A DNA stretch of 64,000 nucleotides from Bacteroides uniformis (GTDB taxonomy: Bacteria > Bacteroidota > Bacteroidia > Bacteroidales > Bacteroidaceae), in the NCBI RefSeq assembly GCF_025147485.1, contig NZ_CP102263.1, positions 4,291,501 through 4,355,500 of the forward strand, read 5' to 3'. Positions within the stretch are counted from its first letter, which is position 1. The number at the start of each line of letters is the position of its first letter. Shown here one piece after another: positions 8,284 to 17,486 of this stretch. Both the position numbers and the translations under genes were made by a program. A model generated the notes under the pieces. That model was not told the DNA's origin. It did not search any database and saw only the letters and a list, made by a program, of their open reading frames with translations.

Positions 8284-8314
8284 CAAATTTATCAATAACT
8301 TGTATCATCCCAAG
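8284..8314 (-). promoter_or_regulatory. Candidate promoter for the DUF6621-like/LysR pair
   Basis: On the minus strand CTTG (8314-8311), 19 bases, TAAATTTG (8291-8284). The -7 box matches the Bacteroides consensus fully and the -33 box differs at one base. It implies a ~100-base leader. Confidence 0.4.
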
Positions 8315-8420
8315 CAATTAATCTATATCTCCGAAGCGGAAAGAGAATATCCTTCCCCCGCAACACGGAAACCTTGGAGCTGGAACACGAAGACTTAGCT
8401 ACTAAAACATATAGGCCCTC

Positions 8421-8489
8421 ACTACATAAGATGTGCATCTCGTACTACATGAGATGTACACCTCGTACTACATGAGATGCACATCTCAT
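8421..8489 (+). repeat. Three tandem 23-bp repeats with internal palindrome
   Basis: Copies at 8421-8443, 8444-8466 and 8467-8489 follow the pattern ACTACATRAGATGYRCAYCT plus CGT. Each contains a 14-bp palindrome, perfect in the third copy (GAGATGCACATCTC). The rest of the 543-base gap between the divergent genes at 8178 and 8722 holds the two promoter regions and nothing else I can name. Compare the 22-bp arrays at 20807 and 42918. Confidence 0.85.
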
Positions 8490-8600
8490 GCATGACATCC
8501 TTATTTGCCCTTCTCTTTAACCAATAGAGTTTAATACGAAAAGGAACTTTGCTCCAACTTCTTATCTAAAGAAGTAGAAAGAAACAAAACGACTGATTTA

Positions 8601-8671
8601 CAGACAATTTGTCATTTTACATATTTTATATGCAGACAATTTGTCCGAAATGTGCCAATGGCAAATCTTTT
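8601..8671 (+). promoter_or_regulatory. clpB promoter with two copies of a GACAATTTGTC palindrome
   Basis: CAGACAATTTGTC occurs at 8601-8613 and again at 8633-8645; its core is an 11-bp perfect palindrome and the copies are 32 bp apart, three helical turns on the same DNA face. The second copy contains the TTTG (8640-8643) that is spaced 20 bases from ATCTTTTG (8664-8671), a near-consensus -7 box. A protein bound to the pair would cover the -33 region, so this is a candidate heat-shock or stress operator. Confidence 0.6.
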
Positions 8672-8721
8672 GCGCCTTCCCAAGTGTTATGAAACTGATA
8701 AAATAGAAAGGAGAACAAAAT

Positions 8722-11316
8722 ATGAACTTTAACAACTTTACCATTAAAGCGCAAGAAGCAGTGCAGGAGGCTGTGAACCTGGTACAAAGCCGTGGACAGC
8801 AGGCCATCGAGCCCGTGCATGTACTTCAAAGCGTGATGAAAGTAGGTGAAAATGTCACCAACTTCATCTTCCAGAAGCTGGGCATGAACGGTCAGCAGAT
8901 AGCACTTGTACTGGACAAGCAAATTGATTCTCTGCCCAAGGTATCCGGCGGAGAGCCATACCTGAGCCGTGAAACGAACGAAGTGTTCCAGAAGGCCACC
9001 CAATATTCCAAGGAAATGGGTGATGAATTCGTCTCCCTGGAACCGGTACTGCTGGCTTTGCTGAATGTGAAAAGCACTGCATCCACCATTCTGAAAGATG
9101 CCGGGATGACGGAACGCGAACTGCGGGAAGCCATCAACGAACTGCGAAAAGGAGAAAAAGTAACTTCACAATCCAGCGAAGACACTTACCAGTCATTGGA
9201 AAAGTATGCCATCAATCTGAACGAAGCAGCCCGCAGCGGCAAACTGGATCCCGTCATCGGCCGTGACGAAGAGATACGGCGTGTCCTGCAGATTCTGAGT
9301 CGGCGTACCAAGAACAACCCGATTCTTATCGGTGAACCGGGTACCGGTAAAACAGCTATCGTAGAGGGACTTGCCCACCGTATCTTGCGTGGAGACGTCC
9401 CCGAGAACTTGAAGAACAAACAAGTCTACTCCCTGGATATGGGTGCACTGGTGGCTGGCGCCAAGTACAAAGGCGAATTTGAAGAACGTCTGAAGGCCGT
9501 TATCAACGAAGTGAAGAAGTCGGAAGGAGACATTATCCTCTTCATTGATGAAATCCATACCTTGGTGGGTGCCGGCAAGGGCGAAGGTGCCATGGATGCC
9601 GCCAACATCTTGAAACCCGCCTTGGCACGCGGTGAACTGAGGAGCATCGGGGCCACTACCCTCGATGAATATCAGAAGTATTTCGAAAAGGACAAAGCGT
9701 TGGAGCGCCGCTTCCAGATTGTCATGGTGAACGAACCGGACACGCTGAGCACCATCTCCATTCTGCGTGGTCTGAAGGAACGTTATGAGAACCATCACCA
9801 CGTACGGATTAAGGACGATGCCATCATCGCCGCCGTAGAGTTGAGCAACCGTTACATCACCGACCGTTTCTTGCCGGACAAGGCTATCGACCTGATGGAC
9901 GAAGCCGCCGCCAAGCTGCGTATGGAGGTCGATTCCGTACCGGAAGAGCTGGACGAGATTTCGCGTAAGATAAAGCAGCTGGAGATTGAACGTGAAGCCA
10001 TCAAGCGCGAAAACGACAAGCCCAAACTGGAACAAATCGGCAAAGAACTTGCCGAGCTGAAAGAGCAGGAAAACTCGTACAAGGCGAAATGGCAAAGTGA
10101 AAAGACCCTTGTCAACAAAATCCAGCAGAATAAGGTGGAAATAGAGAACCTGAAGTTCGAGGCCGACAAAGCAGAACGGGAAGGCGACTATGGCCGGGTG
10201 GCCGAAATCCGTTACGGCAAACTGCAAGCGCTGAACCAGGAGATTGAAGAAACGCAGCAAAAACTGCACGAAATGCAGGGTGACAAGGCCATGATTAAAG
10301 AGGAAGTGGACGCTGAAGACATCGCCGACGTAGTATCCCGCTGGACCGGCATACCGGTAAGCAAGATGCTGCAAAGCGAAAAGGACAAACTGTTGCATCT
10401 GGAGGCGGAACTGCACCAGCGGGTTATCGGGCAGGACGAAGCCATCGAGGCCGTATCCGATGCCGTACGCCGCAGCCGTGCCGGACTGCAAGACCCGAAA
10501 CGTCCTATCGGCTCATTCCTTTTCCTGGGAACCACCGGTGTAGGTAAGACGGAATTGGCAAAGGCGCTGGCGGAGTTCCTCTTTGACGACGAGACGATGA
10601 TGACCCGTATCGACATGAGCGAGTATCAGGAGAAACACAGCGTTTCCCGTCTGGTAGGAGCGCCTCCGGGATATGTGGGCTACGATGAAGGTGGACAACT
10701 GACAGAAGCCGTAAGGCGGAAACCGTATTCTGTCGTCCTATTCGACGAAATCGAGAAAGCGCATCCGGACGTATTCAACATCTTGCTGCAAGTGCTGGAT
10801 GACGGACGTCTGACGGACAACAAAGGGCGTACGGTCAACTTCAAGAATACGATTATCATCATGACCTCCAACATGGGCAGCGGCTATATCCAAAGCCAGA
10901 TGGAGAAGCTCAACAGTAGCAATAAGGAGCAAATCGTAGAGGAAACCAAAAAGGAAGTGATGAATATGCTGAAAAAGACCATCCGCCCGGAATTCCTGAA
11001 CCGTATCGACGAAACCATCATGTTCCTGCCACTGACAGAGCCCGAAATCAAGCAGATTGTGGTGCTCCAAATCAAGAGTGTGCAGAAGATGCTTTCCGGT
11101 AACGGTGTGGAACTTGTTCTGACAAATGCCGCCATAGACTTCCTTGCCAATGCAGGTTATGACCCTGAATTCGGCGCCCGCCCGGTGAAACGTGCCATAC
11201 AGCACTATTTGCTGAACGACTTGTCGAAGAAGCTGCTGTCCCAGGAAGTAGACCGCAGCAAGCCTATTACAGTGGATGCCAATACCACTGACGACGGACT
11301 GGTTTTCAGAAATTAA
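8722..11316 (+). CDS. clpB: ATP-dependent disaggregase ClpB
   Basis: An 864-residue Hsp100 chaperone that threads aggregated proteins through its hexameric ring in cooperation with DnaK. In order: Clp N-domain (residues 1-145), first AAA+ module with Walker A GEPGTGKT at 204-211, the long coiled-coil M domain (about 405-525, many charged heptads) that marks ClpB rather than ClpA/C, second AAA+ module with GTTGVGKT near residue 600, and the C-terminal D2-small domain. Length is normal. It is a single-gene unit: its own promoter region is at 8601-8671 and a bidirectional terminator follows at 11339-11377. Confidence 0.97.
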   Translation: MNFNNFTIKAQEAVQEAVNLVQSRGQQAIEPVHVLQSVMKVGENVTNFIFQKLGMNGQQIALVLDKQIDSLPKVSGGEPYLSRETNEVFQKATQYSKEMGDEFVSLEPVLLALLNVKSTASTILKDAGMTERELREAINELRKGEKVTSQSSEDTYQSLEKYAINLNEAARSGKLDPVIGRDEEIRRVLQILSRRTKNNPILIGEPGTGKTAIVEGLAHRILRGDVPENLKNKQVYSLDMGALVAGAKYKGEFEERLKAVINEVKKSEGDIILFIDEIHTLVGAGKGEGAMDAANILKPALARGELRSIGATTLDEYQKYFEKDKALERRFQIVMVNEPDTLSTISILRGLKERYENHHHVRIKDDAIIAAVELSNRYITDRFLPDKAIDLMDEAAAKLRMEVDSVPEELDEISRKIKQLEIEREAIKRENDKPKLEQIGKELAELKEQENSYKAKWQSEKTLVNKIQQNKVEIENLKFEADKAEREGDYGRVAEIRYGKLQALNQEIEETQQKLHEMQGDKAMIKEEVDAEDIADVVSRWTGIPVSKMLQSEKDKLLHLEAELHQRVIGQDEAIEAVSDAVRRSRAGLQDPKRPIGSFLFLGTTGVGKTELAKALAEFLFDDETMMTRIDMSEYQEKHSVSRLVGAPPGYVGYDEGGQLTEAVRRKPYSVVLFDEIEKAHPDVFNILLQVLDDGRLTDNKGRTVNFKNTIIIMTSNMGSGYIQSQMEKLNSSNKEQIVEETKKEVMNMLKKTIRPEFLNRIDETIMFLPLTEPEIKQIVVLQIKSVQKMLSGNGVELVLTNAAIDFLANAGYDPEFGARPVKRAIQHYLLNDLSKKLLSQEVDRSKPITVDANTTDDGLVFRN

Positions 11317-11338
11317 AAGCAATCCTTATCCCCCCAAT

Positions 11339-11377
11339 AAAAGAGGCGATTCCCGACTATTGAGAATCGCCTCTTTT
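11339..11377. terminator. Bidirectional intrinsic terminator between clpB and the DUF5606 gene
   Basis: A 14-bp perfect stem (11339-11352 with 11364-11377, core AGAGGCGATTC) and 11-base loop, with A-run on the left and T-run on the right, between convergent genes. Confidence 0.88.
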
Positions 11378-11402
11378 ATTTTGTATTTCAATCCTTCTCC
11401 GA

Positions 11403-11834
11403 TTACTCGGCCTTGCTTTCCTCCTTCGTTTCTGCCGCAGGAGTTTCTTCAAAATCCGTCATACCGCTTGCCACCAGCAAATTATACCAAACAATCAATT
11501 TCTTGATGTCGGACGGATATACGCGGTCGCGATCGAAGGTAGGCAATACCTCTGCCAGGTAAGCACGCAAATCGTCGGCAGTAGCCTTCTTTAAGTCCAT
11601 CACTACGGCAGCGCCGTTTTCCTTTTTCTTCATGGAAAGAAGCACTTCCTTCAAAGGAACATCTTCCGTATCTGTATACATGGCGATATCGCCCAAAGAA
11701 GTAATCTTCTCATTACCATAGGCAGGGAAACGTTTCTTGTCTGCAAGCGACTCTACAATCAACATATTTTTTCCCTGAGAAACAAGCTTATACAATCCCG
11801 GTTTACCGGAAATGGACAAAATAGTCTTCAACAT
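11403..11834 (-). CDS. DUF5606 domain-containing protein
   Basis: A 143-residue cytoplasmic protein beginning MLKTILSISGKPGLYKLVSQ, the recognisable start of the DUF5606 family of Bacteroidetes. A compact N-terminal beta domain is followed by a helical part and an acidic tail rich in Ala and Glu (from about 128). The function is not known. It ends the nusB-yajC-ybbR-coaE direction of transcription but is 109 bases after coaE and has its own full-consensus promoter at 11879-11909. Confidence 0.88.
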   Translation of the reverse strand: MLKTILSISGKPGLYKLVSQGKNMLIVESLADKKRFPAYGNEKITSLGDIAMYTDTEDVPLKEVLLSMKKKENGAAVVMDLKKATADDLRAYLAEVLPTFDRDRVYPSDIKKLIVWYNLLVASGMTDFEETPAAETKEESKAE

Positions 11835-11878
11835 AATATATTCTGTTTTGATGATTAGTAGTTATTTTTTTCGGGGGG

Positions 11879-11909
11879 CAAAGATAATGTAAGCCGAAGA
11901 CAATACAAA
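11879..11909 (-). promoter_or_regulatory. Promoter of the DUF5606 gene
   Basis: On the minus strand TTTG (11909-11906), 19 bases, TATCTTTG (11886-11879), a full consensus match, ~45 bases before the start codon. Confidence 0.75.
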
Positions 11910-11943
11910 ATAAGCTTGCTTATTTTTATTGTTAAGGAGATGC

Positions 11944-12552
11944 CTATTTGCGTAACAGATAGTGCATTTTTTCAGATAGCGAACCGATTAGCTCTAAAAC
12001 TTGCGGAATCAATGGGGTTTCGCCATCATTTACAATGACAAAATCTGCATATTTACGCTTTTCTTCGTCATTCATCTGGCTACGGATACGCTTTTCTATC
12101 AATTCGCGCGAGGAAGCATCCCGCCGGACGGCACGTAAAATGCGCACCTCTTCGGGCGCATAGACCATAACAATAGCATCCACTTCACCCGCAAACCCCG
12201 CTTCGACCAGAATGGCCGATTCTATACCGACAATGGGAAAAGCGGTGCGGCATTGTGTCCACCGCCTGAAATCCTCCTTTACACGAGGATGCACAATACA
12301 GTTGATTTCTTTGGCATGCTCCGGACTGCCGAAAAGATAAGACGCCAACAAAGGCTTGTTCAGCGTGCCACCGGCATACACTTCCGCACCAAGCAAAGCT
12401 GACAGTTCCTCGCGGATAAATGAGTCGGAAACCATCAACCTCTTCGTTTCCAAATCCGAGATATAGACGGGAACACCCAATACCTCCAGCAGCCGGGATA
12501 CCGTACTCTTTCCGCTACCGATACCACCGGTTATACCTATCTTAATCGCCAT
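11944..12552 (-). CDS. coaE: Dephospho-CoA kinase
   Basis: A 202-residue P-loop kinase catalysing the last step of coenzyme A synthesis, ATP-dependent phosphorylation of the 3'-hydroxyl of dephospho-CoA. The P-loop [12 protein letters not shown] is at residues 6-17 and the family's IVHPRV and [13 protein letters not shown] segments follow. Length is normal. Its start overlaps the end of the YbbR-like gene by 11 bases, so the two are translationally coupled within the leftward nusB-yajC-ybbR-coaE cluster. Confidence 0.96.
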   Translation of the reverse strand: MAIKIGITGGIGSGKSTVSRLLEVLGVPVYISDLETKRLMVSDSFIREELSALLGAEVYAGGTLNKPLLASYLFGSPEHAKEINCIVHPRVKEDFRRWTQCRTAFPIVGIESAILVEAGFAGEVDAIVMVYAPEEVRILRAVRRDASSRELIEKRIRSQMNDEEKRKYADFVIVNDGETPLIPQVLELIGSLSEKMHYLLRK

Positions 12553-13558
12553 AATCAGGAGAAACTTGCTCTATCAGAAAATCCACTTGTGCCGGATTGA
12601 AGCGTACCTGGCTCACCCCTTTCGGCAGATTCTTAATCTTTACCGTATACTTGTCGGAACCCAGACGGAGCAGTTCCTCATAGGACACGTAAATATGAAA
12701 ATCATCAGCGTTAATCTGCCTGAAATGACTCAGACCAACCTGAAACGTGACCTGCACCTTGGAAGGGAAAGCGCGCAGCACCTTGTCGGCAGGAAAGTTA
12801 ACGCCACGCAACGGCACCTCCACTGTCTTTTCCGTATAAATATCCACCGGAAGCATCATCTCAATGGAAGAAGGCACAAACTTCACACCTTTCTGGATAC
12901 GCAGGGGGACTTGCTGCCTCAAGGTATCCGATATATCTTCCAGCTTCACCGGTTGCGTATAGGCAACAGCAATCGTATCCAGCACGCCTTGCGGCGCATA
13001 CACCAATACGGAATCGGGACTGAATATCGTATCCGAAAGATAATACTCACGTCCGGCACTCAGCGTGCCGCGCAGCTTCACCGGCACCAGTTTGGAGGCT
13101 CCCGTCGAATAGATGTACTCCAATGTATCCGGCTTCATGGAAAGCAGGCGGGTAGAGGCATTCAGCTGGTTCAGCACTTTCTTTTCAAACTGCGAGGGAT
13201 ATATCCTTACTTGATTATCCACGCCCTTATAATCGGCATAATCGAGAATAACGGGATAAAAGCTCTTTCCCAACATATAGTTGAGCAGTACCGTTCCCTT
13301 ATCCTTTACCTTGATACGGAGTTCTGAAGCAGGTTCAGAGGTAATCACCACATTATTGGGCACTCCCTTCAGCCGCACCGGTATAGAAAAGTCCGCCTCA
13401 TAGTCGTTGTTCAAGGTCTGCAAGAGCCAGAAGCCACCGGCTACAAAGAAAAAAAACAAAAAAATGAAGAACTCCCTGCTTTTATCGCTAAGCAGAAAGT
13501 CCTTCACTTCTCTTGATATCTTCAGATATGTACGTTGTATGTTCCTACGTTCAAACAT
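12542..13558 (-). CDS. YbbR-like domain-containing membrane-anchored protein
   Basis: A 338-residue protein with one membrane helix near residues 28-47 ([20 protein letters not shown]), and an extracytoplasmic portion built of YbbR-like beta repeats. The motif region [18 protein letters not shown] and the final ...[12 protein letters not shown] are typical of the Bacteroidetes members. In Firmicutes YbbR (CdaR) regulates the diadenylate cyclase; whether this one does is unknown and no cyclase is nearby. It lies 15 bases after yajC and overlaps coaE by 11 bases. Confidence 0.88.
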   Translation of the reverse strand: MFERRNIQRTYLKISREVKDFLLSDKSREFFIFLFFFFVAGGFWLLQTLNNDYEADFSIPVRLKGVPNNVVITSEPASELRIKVKDKGTVLLNYMLGKSFYPVILDYADYKGVDNQVRIYPSQFEKKVLNQLNASTRLLSMKPDTLEYIYSTGASKLVPVKLRGTLSAGREYYLSDTIFSPDSVLVYAPQGVLDTIAVAYTQPVKLEDISDTLRQQVPLRIQKGVKFVPSSIEMMLPVDIYTEKTVEVPLRGVNFPADKVLRAFPSKVQVTFQVGLSHFRQINADDFHIYVSYEELLRLGSDKYTVKIKNLPKGVSQVRFNPAQVDFLIEQVSPDYGD

Positions 13559-13573
13559 AGGCTCACATTTCTA

Positions 13574-13909
13574 TTATTTAGATGCCTGACTGCTGTTCGC
13601 ATCAGCAGCTGCAGCAAAAATAGAATTCTTGTCTATACGAATCTTAACGTTAGAAGCGATTTCAAGCACCACATCATTGTCGTTGATTTCCTTGATAACA
13701 CCATGGATACCACCAGCTGTGATTACTTTCTGATTCACTTGAAGCGATTTACGGAAGTTTGCTATTTCCTTTTGCTTCTTGTTTTGAGGACGAATCATAA
13801 AGAAATACATAATAACGAACATGGCTATCAGCATAATCCACATCATGCTACCACCACCGGCAGGGCCTGCAGCGGGAGCCTGCAGGAAGAATACAGTCAT
13901 TAAGTTCAT
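13574..13909 (-). CDS. yajC: Preprotein translocase subunit YajC
   Basis: A 111-residue protein with an Ala/Gly/Pro-rich start, one membrane helix (about 20-38, MMWIMLIAMFVIMYFFMIRP) and a cytoplasmic domain with the family signature KKQKEIANFRKSLQ and VITAGGIHGVI. YajC is an accessory of the Sec translocon together with SecDF. It sits between nusB (38 bases upstream) and the YbbR-like gene (15 bases downstream), one operon. Confidence 0.95.
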   Translation of the reverse strand: MNLMTVFFLQAPAAGPAGGGSMMWIMLIAMFVIMYFFMIRPQNKKQKEIANFRKSLQVNQKVITAGGIHGVIKEINDNDVVLEIASNVKIRIDKNSIFAAAADANSSQASK

Positions 13910-13947
13910 AAATACTCAGTTTTGGTTTCTATTATTAAACAAAGGTA

Positions 13948-14874
13948 TTAGTTTTTCGTTAACTTACCTTCTTTTTTTAATTGATTAACTATTCCATCCA
14001 ATGTACCGTTCACGAAGCTGCCACTTTTGGCCGTGCTGTAAACTTTGGCAATATCGACATATTCGTTCAACGAAACACTCACCGGAATGTTCGGGAAACT
14101 TAATATTTCGGCCAAGGCACACTGCATGATTACAACATCCATAAAGGCTACACGGTCCAAGTCCCAATTACGCGTATTCTCGCTGATGAGGTGACGGTAA
14201 TAGTCACAGTTCAAGATGGCACGGCGGAACAAACGGCGTGCAAATTCCTGGTCTTCCTCATCCTTGAACTCTGGTAGAAGTTCCTGATTGGCACCATTCT
14301 TCTCTTCAAAGCGCTTGATGGTTTTCAGTACGAAAGTATCCACAATCTCCTTGTCGTCATTCCAGTAGAGGCTCTGGTCTTCGAGCACATTGTCCAAGGC
14401 TTCGTTGTTGAAGACAAAAGTCTTATACAGCTTTCTCCACAATTCACGGTCGTATTCGTAAGAATTGTCCGAAGAAGCCATATATTCCTTATATATATCT
14501 GATTCCACAATTTTCTCATACAATCCCTTGACAAAGTCTTCATCATTGGCCCACGTGCGCTTTTGGTTGGCAATGAATTCCGTCAATTGTTTGTTCACTT
14601 CCAACTGGGCTATGAACTTGTTTTCCACAAATTTCATGTTGGGATACAGCTCCTCGGCAGTGGGAGCCAGCTTAGCTTTTGCCGCATCAATACGTTTTTG
14701 TGCGTAGTTCGTCAAAGCTATCATCAGCATCAGCAGGTAGTTGTAGAGGTCGTATGCCTTTGAAAGGCTAAAGAACAATTCTTTCTCCGCTGAGTCTAAA
14801 TTTTTACTGCCATTCTGATAATAAGCATATACAATCTGTATAATCTTAAGACGAATAAGAACTCTGTTGATCAT
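13948..14874 (-). CDS. nusB: Transcription antitermination factor NusB
   Basis: A 308-residue protein. The NusB fold, an all-helical RNA-binding domain, occupies the C-terminal ~140 residues (ENTRNWDLDRVAFMDVVIMQCALAE and VSLNEYVDIAKVY are its clearest parts). The N-terminal half is an extra helical region, giving the long form usual in Bacteroidetes, against about 140 residues in E. coli. NusB joins NusE (S10) at boxA in rRNA antitermination. It is first in the nusB-yajC-ybbR-coaE cluster, preceded by a -7 element at 14910-14917. Confidence 0.94.
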   Translation of the reverse strand: MINRVLIRLKIIQIVYAYYQNGSKNLDSAEKELFFSLSKAYDLYNYLLMLMIALTNYAQKRIDAAKAKLAPTAEELYPNMKFVENKFIAQLEVNKQLTEFIANQKRTWANDEDFVKGLYEKIVESDIYKEYMASSDNSYEYDRELWRKLYKTFVFNNEALDNVLEDQSLYWNDDKEIVDTFVLKTIKRFEEKNGANQELLPEFKDEEDQEFARRLFRRAILNCDYYRHLISENTRNWDLDRVAFMDVVIMQCALAEILSFPNIPVSVSLNEYVDIAKVYSTAKSGSFVNGTLDGIVNQLKKEGKLTKN

Positions 14875-14909
14875 AATTCTAAAGTAAATACTAGTGTTTT
14901 AACAAGGCG

Positions 14910-14917
14910 CAAAAGTA
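14910..14917 (-). promoter_or_regulatory. -7 element of the nusB cluster
   Basis: TACTTTTG on the minus strand, 36 bases before the nusB start. The -33 position reads close to TTTA rather than TTTG. Confidence 0.5.
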
Positions 14918-15093
14918 GGCATTTTTAATGAGTTTACATAAATAAATCACATTTTTTAATGCAGATATTGATTATCCGGTCTTTTTCTTTTGACAGTTTA
15001 AAAAAAATCGTCAATTTTGAGCCCGATAAAGAGCTAAAAGCTACGAGATACGAGTTTTAAGGTGATAATATCAAAATTGAGACCTATTATAAT

Positions 15094-15501
15094 ATGGAAG
15101 ACTTTAAGAAGAAAAACGCAGCGGACATGAATGACAAGGAGATTGTATTCTCCCAATCCATCAAAGCAGGTAAGCGCATCTACTATTTAGACGTCAAGAA
15201 AAACAGAAAAGACGAAATGTTTCTCGCCATCACGGAAAGCAAGAAGATTGTGATGGGCGAAGGAGACGACTCGCAGGTAAGTTTCGAAAAGCACAAAATC
15301 TTTCTATACAAAGAGGATTTTGAAAAGTTCATGAACGGACTTCAGCAAGCCATCGGCTTCATCCAGGAACAGCAAGGCTGCTATACAAGACATACCACTG
15401 ACGAAGAGGCTGAAAGTCCCGAAACGGGAAAAGAAGAACTGCCGAAAGAGGAAAAAGCGTCTTCATTGGAAGGAGAAATCAAGATAGACATTGAATTTTA
15501 A
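15094..15501 (+). CDS. DUF3276 (PUR-domain) nucleic-acid-binding protein
   Basis: A 135-residue protein. Residues ~14-95 form a PUR-type repeat (VFSQSIKAGKRIYYLDVKKN, then KIFLYKEDFEKFMNGL), the domain of eukaryotic Pur-alpha and of Borrelia BpuR, which binds single-stranded DNA or RNA. The remaining ~40 residues are acidic and disordered. It is divergent from nusB and upstream of rplY. The ~155 bases before it are AT-rich without a clear consensus promoter. Confidence 0.88.
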   Translation: MEDFKKKNAADMNDKEIVFSQSIKAGKRIYYLDVKKNRKDEMFLAITESKKIVMGEGDDSQVSFEKHKIFLYKEDFEKFMNGLQQAIGFIQEQQGCYTRHTTDEEAESPETGKEELPKEEKASSLEGEIKIDIEF

Positions 15502-15511
15502 GTTATAACCT

Positions 15512-15542
15512 TTTGATAATTCAAAAAGAAGCTGTACTTTTG
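15512..15542 (+). promoter_or_regulatory. rplY promoter
   Basis: TTTG at 15512-15515, 19 bases, TACTTTTG at 15535-15542, a full consensus match. Transcription should begin near 15549, giving a ~90-base leader. Confidence 0.8.
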
Positions 15543-15557
15543 CACCGCTTTTTTGCA

Positions 15558-15586
15558 ACATCGTGTGGCAAGCCACATCGTGTGAT
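15558..15586 (+). promoter_or_regulatory. Hairpin in the rplY leader
   Basis: TGTGGCAAGCCACA at 15564-15577 is a 6-bp stem with a 2-base loop, flanked by two direct copies of CATCGTGTG. It lies in the untranslated leader about 60 bases before the start codon and is a candidate site for autoregulation by L25, by analogy with other ribosomal protein leaders. Confidence 0.45.
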
Positions 15587-15639
15587 GGTGAATTAAGCAA
15601 AAAATTTACTTAATTTAGAGTAACACAAAAATTTTTAAA

Positions 15640-16230
15640 ATGAAATCAATTGAAGTAAAAGGAACTGCAAGAACTATTGCAGAACGTTCTTCGGAACAAG
15701 CAAGAGCTTTGAAAGCTATTCGTAAAAACAACGGTGTACCTTGCGTACTTTATGGTGCAGGTGAAAATGTTCACTTCACTGTACCTGCAGAGGGTCTGCG
15801 TAACTTGGTTTACACTCCGCACATCTACGTAGTTGACTTGGTGATTGATGGCAAGAAAGTAAACGCTATCATGAAAGATATCCAATTCCACCCCGTAAAG
15901 GATACTATCCTGCACGTTGACTTCTATCAAATTGACGAGGCTAAGCCTATCGTTATGGAAGTTCCGGTACAGATGGAAGGTTTGGCAGAAGGTGTTAAGG
16001 CCGGTGGTAAGCTGGTACTCCAGATGCGTAAGCTGAAAGTAAGAGCTTTGTATAACGTAATTCCTGAAAGACTGATTATCAACGTTGCCCACTTGGGACT
16101 TGGTAAGACTGTTAAAGTTGGCGAATTGCAATATGAAGGATTGGAATTGCTGAATGCCAAAGAAGCTGTTGTATGCGCCGTTAAGCTGACTCGTGCTGCA
16201 AGAGGTGCCGCTGCTGCTGCAGGCAACTAA
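15640..16230 (+). CDS. rplY: 50S ribosomal protein L25 (long, Ctc/TL5 form)
   Basis: A 196-residue protein with an N-terminal L25 5S-rRNA-binding domain (about 5-95; RALKAIRKNNGVPCVLYGAGEN) and a C-terminal TL5/Ctc beta domain (about 100-190), ending in an Ala-rich tail. It binds 5S rRNA in the central protuberance of the ribosome. Codon choice is that of a highly expressed gene. It has its own strong promoter and leader and is followed by hairpins at 16263-16332 and 16358-16453. Confidence 0.97.
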   Translation: MKSIEVKGTARTIAERSSEQARALKAIRKNNGVPCVLYGAGENVHFTVPAEGLRNLVYTPHIYVVDLVIDGKKVNAIMKDIQFHPVKDTILHVDFYQIDEAKPIVMEVPVQMEGLAEGVKAGGKLVLQMRKLKVRALYNVIPERLIINVAHLGLGKTVKVGELQYEGLELLNAKEAVVCAVKLTRAARGAAAAAGN

Positions 16231-16262
16231 TCGATTCTTTTCAAGAAAGACTAAATATTCGG

Positions 16263-16332
16263 GAACGCGGATTAACGCAGCCAACGCAGATTTCATACTG
16301 ATTTCCGCGGAAAGTTGCGATAATCCGCGTTC
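16263..16332 (+). terminator. Long hairpin after rplY
   Basis: GAACGCGGATTA at 16263-16274 pairs perfectly with 16321-16332, followed by a T-run (TCTTTTT). The 46-base loop contains related CGCAGATT segments, so this resembles the dispersed hairpin family of the window while also able to end rplY transcription. Confidence 0.6.
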
Positions 16333-16357
16333 TTTTTACGGCTCACGAGAGTGTATA

Positions 16358-16453
16358 ATTCACCACAGATTACACAGATTTGCACAGATAGACATCTTTG
16401 ATTATCGGTACATTAAATTCATTCTGTGTTAATCTGTGTAATCTGTGGTGAAT
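16358..16453. repeat. Dispersed long-hairpin repeat (copy 1)
   Basis: A 23-bp perfect inverted repeat (16358-16380 with 16431-16453, core CACCACAGATTACACAGATT), extended by a few imperfect pairs. A close relative lies at 25967-26041 in the window. It lies between rplY and pth. No transposase or target duplication is evident. Confidence 0.85.
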
Positions 16454-16491
16454 ACTAGTTTTAACACCCTCATAAACAGGAAGCACTGACT

Positions 16492-17055
16492 ATGAAATAT
16501 TTAATTGTAGGATTGGGCAATATCGGCCCCGAATATCACGAAACCCGCCATAACATCGGATTCATGGCAGTAGATGCTCTGGCCAAAGCAGCGGGTGCCA
16601 CTTTTACCGACGGACGTTATGGTTTCACCACAACACTGTCAGTCAAGGGACGCCAACTGTTACTGCTGAAGCCTTCCACCTTTATGAATCTCAGCGGCAA
16701 CGCCGTGCGCTACTGGATGCAAAAAGAAAACATTCCATTGGAGAATGTGTTGGTAGTGGTAGATGACCTGGCACTGCCTTTCGGCACACTGCGCCTGAAA
16801 GGTAAGGGAAGCGATGCGGGACATAACGGCCTTAAGCATATTGCATCAACGCTGGGCACCCAGAATTATGCACGCCTGCGTTTCGGCATCGGCAATGACT
16901 TTCCCCGTGGTGGGCAGATTGACTATGTGCTGGGACATTTTACCGATGAAGATTGGAAAACAATGGGCGAGAGATTGGAAACAGCCGGAGAAATCATCAA
17001 AAGTTTCTGTCTGGCGGGAATAGATATCACCATGAATCAATATAACAAGAAATGA
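16492..17055 (+). CDS. pth: Peptidyl-tRNA hydrolase
   Basis: A 187-residue enzyme that releases tRNA from peptidyl-tRNAs dropped by ribosomes. The catalytic histidine is His20 ([10 protein letters not shown]), with Asn10, the SFMNLSG-type segment ([10 protein letters not shown]) and the Asp91-Asp92 pair in [11 protein letters not shown]. Length is normal. The last bases overlap the ATG of the S4 protein gene (17052), so the two are co-translated. Confidence 0.96.
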   Translation: MKYLIVGLGNIGPEYHETRHNIGFMAVDALAKAAGATFTDGRYGFTTTLSVKGRQLLLLKPSTFMNLSGNAVRYWMQKENIPLENVLVVVDDLALPFGTLRLKGKGSDAGHNGLKHIASTLGTQNYARLRFGIGNDFPRGGQIDYVLGHFTDEDWKTMGERLETAGEIIKSFCLAGIDITMNQYNKK

Positions 17056-17471
17056 ACGAAGCCAGAATTGACAAATGGATGTGGGCCGTACGCATCTTCA
17101 AGACACGTACCATAGCCGCCGAAGCCTGCAAAAAAGGACGCATCAGCATCAATGGCGCACTGGCAAAGGCTGCCCGTACAGTGAAACCGGGAGACGTCAT
17201 CCAGGTGCGCAAGCCCCCCGTCACCTATTCCTTCAAAGTTCTGCAGCCCATCGAAAAGCGTGTCGGCGCAAAGTTAGTGGCCGAAATGATGGAGAATGTA
17301 ACGACTCCGGAACAGTATGAACTGCTGGAGATGAGCCGTGTCAGCGGTTTCGTCAACCGTGCCAAAGGTACCGGACGGCCAACGAAAAAAGACCGCCGGA
17401 GTCTGGAAGAATTTACAGAACCGGAATTTCTGGATGATTTCGACTTTGAATTCGATTTTGAGGAAGAGTAA
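17052..17471 (+). CDS. S4-domain RNA-binding protein (HslR-like)
   Basis: A 139-residue protein with an S4 RNA-binding domain at residues 1-65 ([25 protein letters not shown] in outline) followed by a charged tail that ends very acidic. It matches the HslR/Hsp15 family, which rescues stalled 50S subunits carrying peptidyl-tRNA. Its coupling to pth, which acts on the same kind of product, fits that role. The start ATG overlaps the pth stop. Confidence 0.9.
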   Translation: MNEARIDKWMWAVRIFKTRTIAAEACKKGRISINGALAKAARTVKPGDVIQVRKPPVTYSFKVLQPIEKRVGAKLVAEMMENVTTPEQYELLEMSRVSGFVNRAKGTGRPTKKDRRSLEEFTEPEFLDDFDFEFDFEEE

Positions 17472-17486
17472 AATAAGGGAAAGATT

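Noticed and set aside
9193..10491. 432-codon open frame antisense to clpB
   Set aside because: It mirrors the clpB coding strand, has no start region or family signal, and arises from codon bias in a GC-rich conserved gene. The similar long antisense frames inside metH (34632-36086), the TonB receptor (59560-60777) and the transglutaminase-like gene (48436-49692) were rejected for the same reason.
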